5,594 bases of DNA from Verrucomicrobiota bacterium (GTDB lineage Bacteria > Verrucomicrobiota > Verrucomicrobiia > Limisphaerales > AV2). The stretch is taken from the NCBI GenBank assembly GCA_003219675.1, contig QHPW01000404.1:1-5594 (forward strand). Direction: 5' to 3'. Below are positions 1-5,336 of the stretch, piece by piece. How positions within the stretch are numbered: the first letter of the stretch is position 1; every line of letters begins with the position of its first letter. The notes beneath the pieces were generated by a model. The model saw only the letters and a program-made list of their open reading frames with translations, did no database searches and had not been told where the DNA came from. The position numbers and the translations under genes are program-made.

Positions 1-698
1 TCGTCTTCAAAATCGGCGTTGCTGGAATTGCGCGCGTCGCCCACGCCGTTGAACAGGCCGGCGGCGTAGCTCACGGTGGCGTCAAACAACTCGCCGTGAA
101 GCTGCACCCCGAGGTCGCGGTTCGGCACAAGATCAGTCGCCATGGAACGCTCGTTAAATTGCAGATTTGCGTCGGCCTGGAGCTGCTCAAGCCCGACCGG
201 GGACTTGAACTTTCCGAGCTGCACCTGCAGACCCCGACTATAGCGATAGTTAAGGTAGGCATCAAAAATCTGTGGTGTGCTGCCGCCGAAATCCGGAACG
301 AACACGAAGTCGAAATCCCGGAAAACAGTGCCTTCAATGATGGGTCTGGCCCGGCGCAGCAGGAAACCATCATTGCCTTTGATCCCGCCGTCTTTAAGAA
401 ATGTTCTCGAATCCAGTTGCAAGACGCCTCGCAGATTGATCGCGAAGTTGCCATCGGCGGAGCCGAAGGAAAAGCCCTTCTCGCCGATACTGATTTTCGG
501 CGCGTCTTTGGGTTTTGTGTCAGCGGTTTCTCTTTCCAGTTCGCGATTGCGTTCGAGGATGCGGATCTTCTGGTCGAGTTGTTCGATTTGTTGTTTGAGA
601 CCGTTGATGCCATCGCCCGTGTCATCCGCCAGCAAATGATGGGTGATTGATTGACTGCCGATCACGCCCGCTGCGACTACCCATACAGATCGTTTCAT
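1..698 (-). CDS. OprP/OprO-type outer-membrane porin, N-terminal part (runs off window)
   Basis: The frame starts at the ATG complementary to 696-698 and stays open for 232 codons to the window edge, so the C-terminal half is missing (family members are usually about 400 residues or more). Residues 1-24 look like a signal peptide: MKRS, then a hydrophobic stretch, ending HLLA before DD. Residues 31-60 are a charged heptad-like segment (GLKQQIEQLDQKIRILER) that probably forms the short periplasmic coiled coil seen in trimeric OprP-like porins. The barrel region then shows family-typical strands: FLLRRARPIIEGTVFRDFDF (112-131), DAYLNYRYSRGLQVQLGKFK (146-165), ATDLVPNRDLGVQLHGELFD (187-206) and YAAGLFNG (211-218). 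Known family members are anion, phosphate or polyphosphate channels in the outer membrane; the substrate here cannot be read from the fragment. A strong ribosome site (709-716) supports this start. It is divergent from the Rrf2 regulator, which may control it. Confidence 0.9.
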   Translation of the reverse strand, partial: MKRSVWVVAAGVIGSQSITHHLLADDTGDGINGLKQQIEQLDQKIRILERNRELERETADTKPKDAPKISIGEKGFSFGSADGNFAINLRGVLQLDSRTFLKDGGIKGNDGFLLRRARPIIEGTVFRDFDFVFVPDFGGSTPQIFDAYLNYRYSRGLQVQLGKFKSPVGLEQLQADANLQFNERSMATDLVPNRDLGVQLHGELFDATVSYAAGLFNGVGDARNSSNADFED

Positions 699-708
699 TT
701 CGCTTTTT

Positions 709-716
709 CCTTCCTC
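709..716 (-). promoter_or_regulatory. Strong Shine-Dalgarno site of the porin gene
   Basis: On the minus strand the sequence is GAGGAAGG, ten bases before the porin ATG. It fixes the porin start. The other complete genes in this window have no comparable site before their start codons, so the porin looks built for high translation. Confidence 0.75.
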
Positions 717-737
717 ACGAATTGCAATTTCCGAACC

Positions 738-765
738 ATAATAGGAGTAATCTACACTATGTCAA
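738..765 (-). promoter_or_regulatory. Sigma70-like promoter of the porin gene
   Basis: On the minus strand a perfect -35 TTGACA (765-760) is followed after 16 bases by a -10 TATTAT (743-738, five of six consensus bases). The predicted RNA start is near 731, giving a leader of about 32 bases that contains the GAGGAAGG ribosome site. The -35 box lies inside the left arm of the inverted repeat at 759-778, so a protein bound there should block RNA polymerase. Confidence 0.65.
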
Positions 766-778
766 TAGATATTGACAT
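759..778. promoter_or_regulatory. 20-base inverted repeat, probable operator for the porin/Rrf2 divergent pair
   Basis: ATGTCAATA (759-767), a GA spacer, then TATTGACAT (770-778): perfect 9-base arms around two unpaired bases. It sits in the AT-rich gap between two divergent genes, one of which encodes a DNA-binding regulator. Each arm contains TTGACA on one strand, pointing outward to the porin (minus) and to the regulator (plus). Its size and symmetry suit a dimeric regulator. The obvious candidate is the neighbouring Rrf2 protein, but the repeat is not a close match to any Rrf2-family site (IscR, NsrR, CymR) that I can recall, so the assignment is by position only. Confidence 0.65.
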
Positions 779-801
779 GAATTTAGTTATGCCTTTTTTA
801 T
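772..801 (+). promoter_or_regulatory. Candidate promoter of the Rrf2 gene, sharing the operator
   Basis: TTGACA at 772-777, in the right arm of the inverted repeat, is followed after 18 bases by TTTTAT (796-801, four of six consensus bases). It would start RNA near 808 and leave a leader of about 68 bases. The -35 is perfect but the -10 is weak. If used, the regulator would control itself through the same site as the porin. The promoter at 841-868 is the competing candidate. Confidence 0.35.
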
Positions 802-840
802 TGGTATTATTGTGTCATTACAAATGATCTTAAGTAATTC

Positions 841-868
841 TTGATAGTTTTTATGTAGATTCTATTGT
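841..868 (+). promoter_or_regulatory. Candidate promoter giving a leaderless Rrf2 mRNA
   Basis: TTGATA (841-846, five of six) and TATTGT (863-868, four of six) are separated by 16 bases. The expected RNA start is seven or eight bases after the -10, which falls on or next to the A of the regulator ATG at 876. No Shine-Dalgarno sequence precedes that ATG, which fits a leaderless message. Sequence inspection alone cannot choose between this and the promoter at 772-801. Confidence 0.35.
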
Positions 869-875
869 TCCCTGC

Positions 876-1337
876 ATGAAGCTCTCTCTGCGGGGCGAAT
901 ACGCGTTGCGAGCCCTGCTCGTGCTGGGTCTGAACTACAAACAGTCGGTGGTGCGAATTCAAACTGTTTCGCAACAACAGAATATTCCCAAGCGATTCCT
1001 GGAGCAGATTCTGAACGATTTGAAATCGGCGGGTGTGGTCGAAAGCAAACGCGGAGTCGCGGGCGGCTACCGCCTGGCGCGGCCCCCGGGTGACATCTCG
1101 CTCGCCACCGTGATCCGCCATATCGAAGGCGCGCTCGCCCCGGTCAGTTGCGTCAGCGAGCGCTTCTACGAAAAATGTTCCTGTCCTGACGAAGCCCGGT
1201 GCGCCATTCGCAGCGTGATGCGGCAGGTGCGCGAGGCGGTGGCGGCAATTGTCGAAAAACTGACCGTGGCCGACCTCTGTGAGCGTGCGCGCAGGCTGCA
1301 GGAGATTCACGCCAGCCCTCTCGATTTTATGATCTGA
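876..1337 (+). CDS. Rrf2-family transcriptional regulator (IscR/NsrR-like, possible Fe-S sensor)
   Basis: 153 residues, the normal family length. The N-terminus has the Rrf2 signature LRGEYALRALLVLG (5-18). The winged-helix DNA-binding domain follows, with IPKRFLEQILNDLKSAGVV (37-55) and the wing GVAGGYRLARP (60-70). Cysteines at 92, 101, 103 and 109 (spacing C-x8-C-x-C-x5-C) lie where IscR and NsrR carry their three Fe-S ligands, so a cluster-based iron, redox or nitric oxide sensor is plausible. The spacing is not that of E. coli IscR (C-x5-C-x5-C), and there is a fourth cysteine in the group. A further Cys is at 135. The ATG at 876 is chosen because family proteins begin MKLS or similar at this point. 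No ribosome site is visible before it. The gene is divergent from the porin across an inverted repeat, so the porin and itself are the likely targets. The inducing signal is unknown. Confidence 0.9.
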   Translation: MKLSLRGEYALRALLVLGLNYKQSVVRIQTVSQQQNIPKRFLEQILNDLKSAGVVESKRGVAGGYRLARPPGDISLATVIRHIEGALAPVSCVSERFYEKCSCPDEARCAIRSVMRQVREAVAAIVEKLTVADLCERARRLQEIHASPLDFMI

Positions 1338-1462
1338 CCGCGTGTTGGCCACCCGCAAACGGTTTCCTCCCTCAAAGAATTGATTGCAGACAAAGACAGG
1401 ATTTTCCATTAGACTCGGGAAATTCAACACCCGGCGCACGCTCGCTTCCTGCGAAGCATAGA

Positions 1463-2533
1463 ATGAAAAGCAAACCTGCCTCGGCCCGCAACGGTCTCCT
1501 TGCCGGCGGCAACTGGATTATTGACCAGGTGAAGTTGATTGATGTGTATCCCCGGCCGGAACAGCTGGCCAACATTCGCAGCCAGGCGCAGGGGACTGGA
1601 GGGGCCCCCTACAACGTCCTGGTCGACCTGGCCAAACTGGGCGTCGCTTTTCCCCTTTTCGCCGCCGGTCTGGTGGGCAAAGACGCCCTCGGGGAGCGCA
1701 TCCTCCGGGATTGCCGCAAATTCAAAATCGACGCGCGATTTCTGCGCGCCACGGCTGAAGCGCCCACCTCCTACACCGACGTCATGACCGAGCCCCGCGG
1801 GGGGCGCCGCACTTTTTTCCACAACCGGGGAGCGAATTCCCTGTGGGCCGGGGAGGATCTGGATTTCGACAAAGTCAACGCTCGAATTTTTCATCTCGGC
1901 TACCTGCTTTTGCTCGACGCACTCGATGCGAGCGACAGGAAGTTTGGCACCAAAGCCGCCGCGCTGCTGTGCGCCGCGCAGGAAGCCGGGCTGAAAACCA
2001 GTGTGGATGTGGTGAGCGAAGACGGCGACCGGTTTGCTCATATCGTCGCGCCGTCCCTCAAGTACGTTGACTACTGCATTCTGAACGAAATCGAGGCGGG
2101 CAAAACGGCTGGTTTTAGACTCCGCCAGCCGGACGGCAAACTCGACACGGTGGCATTGCGGCATGCCGCCGGCGCGCTGCTGCAGATGGGGGTGCGCGAG
2201 CTGGTGGTCATCCATTTTCCCGAAGGCGGGTTCGCCCGCACGCGGAAAGGGGAAGATTACTGGCAATCTTCGCTCAATCTTCCGCCCAAATACATTGCGG
2301 GCATGGCCGGGGCAGGGGACGCGTTTTGTGCCGGCGTGCTGCTGGGACTGCACCAAGGATGGGACCTGAAGCCTTGCCTGGAAACTGGCGTCTGTGTCGC
2401 GGCTGCTTCGCTTTCGGAACCGACTTGCACCGGTGGCGTCAAACCCTTGAAGCCCACGCTTGACCTCGCGAAAAAATATCGGTTCCGTCCGCCGCTCGAA
2501 CCAGAAATGCGCGCCGGCAAACGGGCTTCCTGA
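1463..2533 (+). CDS. PfkB/ribokinase-family carbohydrate kinase
   Basis: 356 residues, slightly longer than most ribokinase-like enzymes. It should transfer phosphate from ATP to a sugar or nucleoside hydroxyl in the cytoplasm; the substrate cannot be assigned. Visible family features are a GN-x4-D start of the sugar pocket (16-22 region), the glycine motif GTGGAPYN (44-51), AAGLVGKDALGERI (67-80), the NEIE metal/ATP motif (208-211) and the signature AGMAGAGDAFCAGVLLGL (279-296). In the signature, GAGD forms the anion hole and D286 is the expected catalytic base. All key residues are present, so the enzyme looks active. The ATG at 1463 has no clear Shine-Dalgarno site. It lies 125 bases after the Rrf2 gene on the same strand, so it may or may not be co-transcribed. 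I see only a weak -35/-10 candidate (TTGCAG at 1384, CATTAG 17 bases later) in that gap and no clear terminator. It converges with efp, its stop codon lying 21 bases before efp's. Confidence 0.92.
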   Translation: MKSKPASARNGLLAGGNWIIDQVKLIDVYPRPEQLANIRSQAQGTGGAPYNVLVDLAKLGVAFPLFAAGLVGKDALGERILRDCRKFKIDARFLRATAEAPTSYTDVMTEPRGGRRTFFHNRGANSLWAGEDLDFDKVNARIFHLGYLLLLDALDASDRKFGTKAAALLCAAQEAGLKTSVDVVSEDGDRFAHIVAPSLKYVDYCILNEIEAGKTAGFRLRQPDGKLDTVALRHAAGALLQMGVRELVVIHFPEGGFARTRKGEDYWQSSLNLPPKYIAGMAGAGDAFCAGVLLGLHQGWDLKPCLETGVCVAAASLSEPTCTGGVKPLKPTLDLAKKYRFRPPLEPEMRAGKRAS

Positions 2534-2559
2534 CCTGGAGACGCGGAACTCGTCTCAGG
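2534..2559. terminator. Hairpin between convergent pfkB-family gene and efp, possible bidirectional terminator
   Basis: CCTGGAGACG (2534-2543) pairs with CGTCTCAGG (2551-2559) as a 9-base-pair stem with one bulged G and a 7-base loop. It starts directly after the kinase stop codon and covers the efp stop codon (2555-2557). Neither side has a proper T-run, so it is not a textbook Rho-independent terminator. It may instead protect both mRNA 3' ends or stop polymerases running head-on. Confidence 0.5.
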
Positions 2560-3112
2560 CGCGTTCCATGTATTTGCCGGTGCGGGTGTCGATTTTGACC
2601 TTTTCCCCGGTCTTGATGAAAAGGGGGACCTGAATGGTGATGCCCGTCTCCAGCGACACGGGTTTTTGCACGTTGTTCGCGGAGTCACCGCGGATGCCTT
2701 CCGGGGCGTCTGTCACCGTGAGCGCGACGCTGGCCGGCAGCTCAATCGACACCGCTTTGTCTTCCACAAAAGTCATGGTAATGGGCGCGTTTTCCACCAG
2801 GTAATTTTTGGCGTCACCCACCAGTTCCGGCGGCAGGGTCACGGTTTCAAACGTTTCCGGATCGGAAAAAACGAAATCGTCGCCGTCCTTATAGCTGAAC
2901 TCCATCTTCCGCGTGGTCATCGGCACCACGTCCACTCTTTCCGTGGAACTGAACCGCACGTCCGAGGATTTGCCGGACTTGATGCTGCGGATGGTGGCCT
3001 GGACGAAGGCGCGCAAATTGCCCGGCGTGCGATGTTGTGTGTCCAGGACAACGGCGATGTCGCCGTTGTAGAGAATCGCCATGCCCTTCCGCAAGTCGTT
3101 GGCTGCCGGCAT
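2555..3112 (-). CDS. efp: Translation elongation factor P (EF-P) with Asn at the loop tip
   Basis: 185 residues, full family length. EF-P binds the ribosome beside the P-site tRNA and relieves stalling at runs of proline. All three domains are visible: the KOW-like N-domain (1 to about 65, with LRKGM and the tip loop), the first OB domain (about 66-126) and the second OB domain (about 127-185) with GIRGDSANNVQKP (139-151). K150 to G169 matches the EF-P signature except that Val152 replaces the usual Ala, and the end IDTRTGKYMER (174-184) is typical. The tip loop reads PGNLRAF (30-36), so Asn32 stands where E. coli has Lys34 (modified with beta-lysine) and Pseudomonas has rhamnosylated Arg32. 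The start is secure: an in-frame TGA lies two codons upstream. No Shine-Dalgarno is seen before it. It lies 128 bases after mfd on the same strand and converges with the sugar kinase. Confidence 0.96.
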   Translation of the reverse strand: MPAANDLRKGMAILYNGDIAVVLDTQHRTPGNLRAFVQATIRSIKSGKSSDVRFSSTERVDVVPMTTRKMEFSYKDGDDFVFSDPETFETVTLPPELVGDAKNYLVENAPITMTFVEDKAVSIELPASVALTVTDAPEGIRGDSANNVQKPVSLETGITIQVPLFIKTGEKVKIDTRTGKYMERA

Positions 3113-3169
3113 AAATCAAATCAGTGTTTCGTTTGCACCGCTCTCCTTCGGAGGAGCCGCGGACTTGGG

Positions 3170-3197
3170 AAAATAGCCAGTCGGAACCTGATTGCAA
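3170..3197 (-). promoter_or_regulatory. Candidate promoter of efp
   Basis: On the minus strand TTGCAA (3197-3192, four of six) is followed after 16 bases by TATTTT (3175-3170, four of six). RNA would start near 3163, giving a leader of about 50 bases. It would let efp be expressed independently of the broken mfd upstream. It is only a moderate match and could be chance. Confidence 0.35.
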
Positions 3198-3240
3198 GCA
3201 CGGAATTCCGGCTTTTGGCGGGTGAAACGGAGTTCTGGAG

Positions 3241-3900
3241 TTACAGCGCCGTGAGGAATCTCCTGATTTCATTCAACCGCGCCTTCGGCTCCCGCTTCGT
3301 CAGGCGCGGGAATTTTCCGGCCCGCGTGATGTAGTCGTTGTTGCGTGTCAGCATCAGTTTTTCACCCCTGGTTTCCATCGCCGTGACACCGCGTTCGCCC
3401 GCCAGGATTTTCAGCTCCGCGATTTGCAACAGCAAATCCAGCGCCGGCGGCAGCGGGCCAAAGCGGTCGCGCAGTTCGGCGCGCAGATGTGTCAGCGCCT
3501 GCCTGTCCGTCGTCTGGGCCAGCTTGCGGTAGATGTCAATCCGTTGGCGCGGGTCCGAAAGGTATTTGAGCGGGATGCAGGCCCCGAGGTTGTCGCTTTT
3601 GGGTTGTCCGTGTTCCGCAGCTTCGACGCTGGACGGGTTTTCCTCCGGCATCAGAAAATCGAACCGCACTTGCACCTCCAGGCGCGGCCTGACCGTCTCG
3701 CCTTTGAGCGCGCTGACACTCTGTTTGAGCAGTTGGCAGTAAAGCTCGAAGCCGACCGCCGCAATGTGGCCGCTCTGCTCCGGGCCAAGCAGATTGCCCG
3801 CGCCGCGAATTTCCAGGTCGCGCATGGCGATTTTGAAGCCGCTGCCCAGCGTCGAGTATTGCTTGATGGCGCTGATGCGTTTGCGGGCGTCGGTCAGCAA
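3241..3900 (-). CDS. mfd: mfd fragment: end of motor domain and C-terminal TRCF domain
   Basis: 219 codons if counted from TTG at 3900. The Mfd reading really begins earlier, at about 3936 (RYAYLLLPRHAG), directly after the deletion scar. It contains the translocation-in-RecG-type segment STLGSGFKIAMRDLEIRGAGNLLGPEQSGH, with RGAGNLLG at residues 32-39, and then the C-terminal regulatory domain that in intact Mfd masks the UvrA-binding surface (LSDPRQRIDIYRKLA and LRDRFGPLPPALDLLLQIAELK). The end is normal. It overlaps the upstream fragment by seven bases, but this is not a natural translational coupling or programmed frameshift, because coding sequence between the two frames is missing. No ribosome site precedes it. 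Confidence 0.85.
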   Translation of the reverse strand: MLTDARKRISAIKQYSTLGSGFKIAMRDLEIRGAGNLLGPEQSGHIAAVGFELYCQLLKQSVSALKGETVRPRLEVQVRFDFLMPEENPSSVEAAEHGQPKSDNLGACIPLKYLSDPRQRIDIYRKLAQTTDRQALTHLRAELRDRFGPLPPALDLLLQIAELKILAGERGVTAMETRGEKLMLTRNNDYITRAGKFPRLTKREPKARLNEIRRFLTAL

Positions 3901-5333
3901 ACCCGCATGGCGCGGCAGCAGCAGATAGGCGTATCGCTTAGCCCAAAACGGTCGGCGCGATCGATCAGGATCGTGTTCGCATTCGGAATATCGAGACCGC
4001 TTTCGATGATCGACGTGGACAGCAGCACATCCGCCTCGCCATCGACAAACTTCGTCATCACCTCCTCCAGGTCGTCACTGTGCATCTGGCCGTGGCCGAC
4101 AACGATGCGCGCCTGTGGCACCAGCGCCTTGAGTTTCTGCGCCATGGTGTCGATGGTGAGGACGCGGTTGTGAAGAAAAAAAACCTGGCCGCCGCGGTTC
4201 AACTCGCGCTGGACGGCGTCTCGGATCACACGCTCGTCGTATTGGGTGACGATGGTTTCGACCGGCAACCGGTCCTGCGGCGGCGTCTCGATGGTGCTCA
4301 TGTCGCGGGCGCCAGTAAGCGCGAGGTAAAGCGTGCGCGGGATGGGCGTGGCGCTCAGCGTGAGCACGTCCACCAGCTTGCGGAGTCGTTTGAATTTCTC
4401 CTTCTGCATCACACCGAAGCGTTGCTCTTCGTCGATGACCACCAGGCCCAGATCTTTGAACTGTACATCCTCCTGCACCAACCGGTGCGTGCCGATGACG
4501 ATATCCACCGCGCCGGCGGCCAGATCCTGGATCACGCGCTCCTGCAGGCGTCGCGTGCGGAAACGGGAGAGCAGCTCGATGCGCACCGGGTAGTCCGCCA
4601 TTCGCTCGCGGAAGGTGTTGAAATGCTGTTGCGCCAGCACGGTCGTGGGCACCAGCACGGCGACCTGCCGCCCGTCCATGACCGTTTTGAACGCGGCGCG
4701 GATGGCCACTTCGGTCTTGCCAAAACCGACGTCGCCACAGATCAGGCGGTCCATCGGTTTTGGTTTTTCCAGGTCGGCCTTGGTTTCGAGAATGGCGCGC
4801 CTCTGGTCGGGAGTTTCCTCGTAAATGAAGGAGGCTTCGAACTCGCGTTGCCACGGAGTATCGGGCGCGACGGCGTGGCCCGGCTGCGATTCACGTGCCG
4901 CCTGGATGGAAAGCAGTTCCCCCGCGAGGTCGCAGACCGCCCGTTCCGCTTGCGCTTTGGTTTTGGCCCAGCGCGTGCCTCCGAGCGTGTTGAGCGGAGG
5001 ACGCGCCTTGCCCGCACCGATGTATTTGCTGACCAAATGCGCCTCGGTGACCGGCACGTAAAGTCTGGGCGGCGGCTGGCCGGCATCGCCGGGCGCATAT
5101 TCGATCACGAGGCATTCCTGGCCGGACTCGCTTTCGGCCTGCGGATCGACGTCCGCAGACACGTTTCCCTTGCGCCCCGCGCCGAATGGCAACAGCCTCA
5201 AACCAAGATAACGCCCGATCCCGTGCTGGATATGAACGACGTAATCGCCTTCGTCGAGTTCCGCGAAATCGATGTCGAGCGCCGAACGCATCGCGACGGC
5301 GTGCGGCGATTTCAGGCGGCGCGGTCGCTGCAC
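3894..5333 (-). CDS. mfd: mfd fragment: polymerase-binding domain and helicase motifs I-V
   Basis: This is the open stretch between the TAG at 5334-5336 and the TGA reached after the frameshift (3894-3896); 479 codons if counted from GTG at 5333, which is not a believable natural start. Residues 28-45 (EGDYVVHIQHGIGRYLGL) begin the RNA-polymerase-interacting domain. The motor follows: Walker A GDVGFGKTE (200-208), VLVPTTVLAQQHF (226-238), ISRF-like LLSRFRT (254-260), IVIGTHRL (278-285), Walker B DEEQRFG (301-307) with the DEEQ form usual in Mfd, TLSATPIPRTLY (325-336), QVFFLHNR (383-390) and LLSTSIIESGLDIPNANTI (437-455). The last 14 residues after FGL (SDTPICCCRAMRVC) are frameshift nonsense. 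The stretch between RYLGL and LVIEYA is longer than in E. coli as I remember it. Confidence 0.85.
   Translation of the reverse strand: MQRPRRLKSPHAVAMRSALDIDFAELDEGDYVVHIQHGIGRYLGLRLLPFGAGRKGNVSADVDPQAESESGQECLVIEYAPGDAGQPPPRLYVPVTEAHLVSKYIGAGKARPPLNTLGGTRWAKTKAQAERAVCDLAGELLSIQAARESQPGHAVAPDTPWQREFEASFIYEETPDQRRAILETKADLEKPKPMDRLICGDVGFGKTEVAIRAAFKTVMDGRQVAVLVPTTVLAQQHFNTFRERMADYPVRIELLSRFRTRRLQERVIQDLAAGAVDIVIGTHRLVQEDVQFKDLGLVVIDEEQRFGVMQKEKFKRLRKLVDVLTLSATPIPRTLYLALTGARDMSTIETPPQDRLPVETIVTQYDERVIRDAVQRELNRGGQVFFLHNRVLTIDTMAQKLKALVPQARIVVGHGQMHSDDLEEVMTKFVDGEADVLLSTSIIESGLDIPNANTILIDRADRFGLSDTPICCCRAMRVC
3936..3941 (-). other. mfd: Deletion scar in mfd (motif VI lost)
   Basis: On the minus strand the codons TTT GGG CT(A) for FGL run straight into AAG CGA TAC GCC, which belong some 15 residues further on and in a different frame. 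The missing length must be one more than a multiple of three; 46 bases fits the family spacing as I remember it. Confidence 0.8.
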
Positions 5334-5336
5334 CTA
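5334..5336 (-). other. mfd: In-frame TAG in mfd
   Basis: The minus-strand codons are GGC CGC TAC TAG GTG CAG CGA CCG, that is GRY-stop-VQRP. Mfd conservation continues unbroken on both sides in one frame. A single base change (for example from CAG or AAG) explains it. Confidence 0.9.

Noticed and set aside
96..650. Open frame of 184 codons on the plus strand (and one on the minus strand at 71-625) in the porin region
   Set aside because: The third frame, starting at 698 minus, gives a signal peptide and clear OprP-family motifs with a good ribosome site; the others have no recognisable motifs.
807..1439. 210-codon minus-strand frame opposite the Rrf2 gene
   Set aside because: It is antisense to a gene with all Rrf2 hallmarks; long antisense frames are common in GC-rich coding DNA and this protein shows no family pattern.
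1338..1462. Terminator or strong promoter between the Rrf2 and kinase genes
   Set aside because: Only short imperfect repeats (around TTGGCCAC) and a weak -35/-10 match are present; neither is above chance.
1424..2356. 310-codon minus-strand frame opposite the sugar kinase
   Set aside because: The plus strand encodes the intact PfkB motifs including GAGDAF; the antisense product has no recognisable motif.
3141..3156. Hairpin CTCC-TTC-GGAG between mfd and efp as a terminator
   Set aside because: The stem is only four or five pairs with a three-base loop and no T-run follows on either strand.
2666..3334. 222-codon plus-strand frame opposite efp
   Set aside because: Shadow of efp, whose three domains read cleanly on the minus strand.
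3894..3900. Programmed ribosomal frameshift joining the two mfd fragments
   Set aside because: There is no slippery run or stimulating structure visible, and the frames cannot be joined into a full Mfd because motif VI is physically missing.
3424..4173. 249-codon plus-strand frame opposite mfd
   Set aside because: It runs across the mfd deletion scar but has no family motifs; the mfd reading on the minus strand explains the region.
5331..5333. GTG at 5333 as a true start of a shortened Mfd
   Set aside because: Conserved Mfd sequence continues in frame upstream of the TAG, and no ribosome site precedes the GTG.
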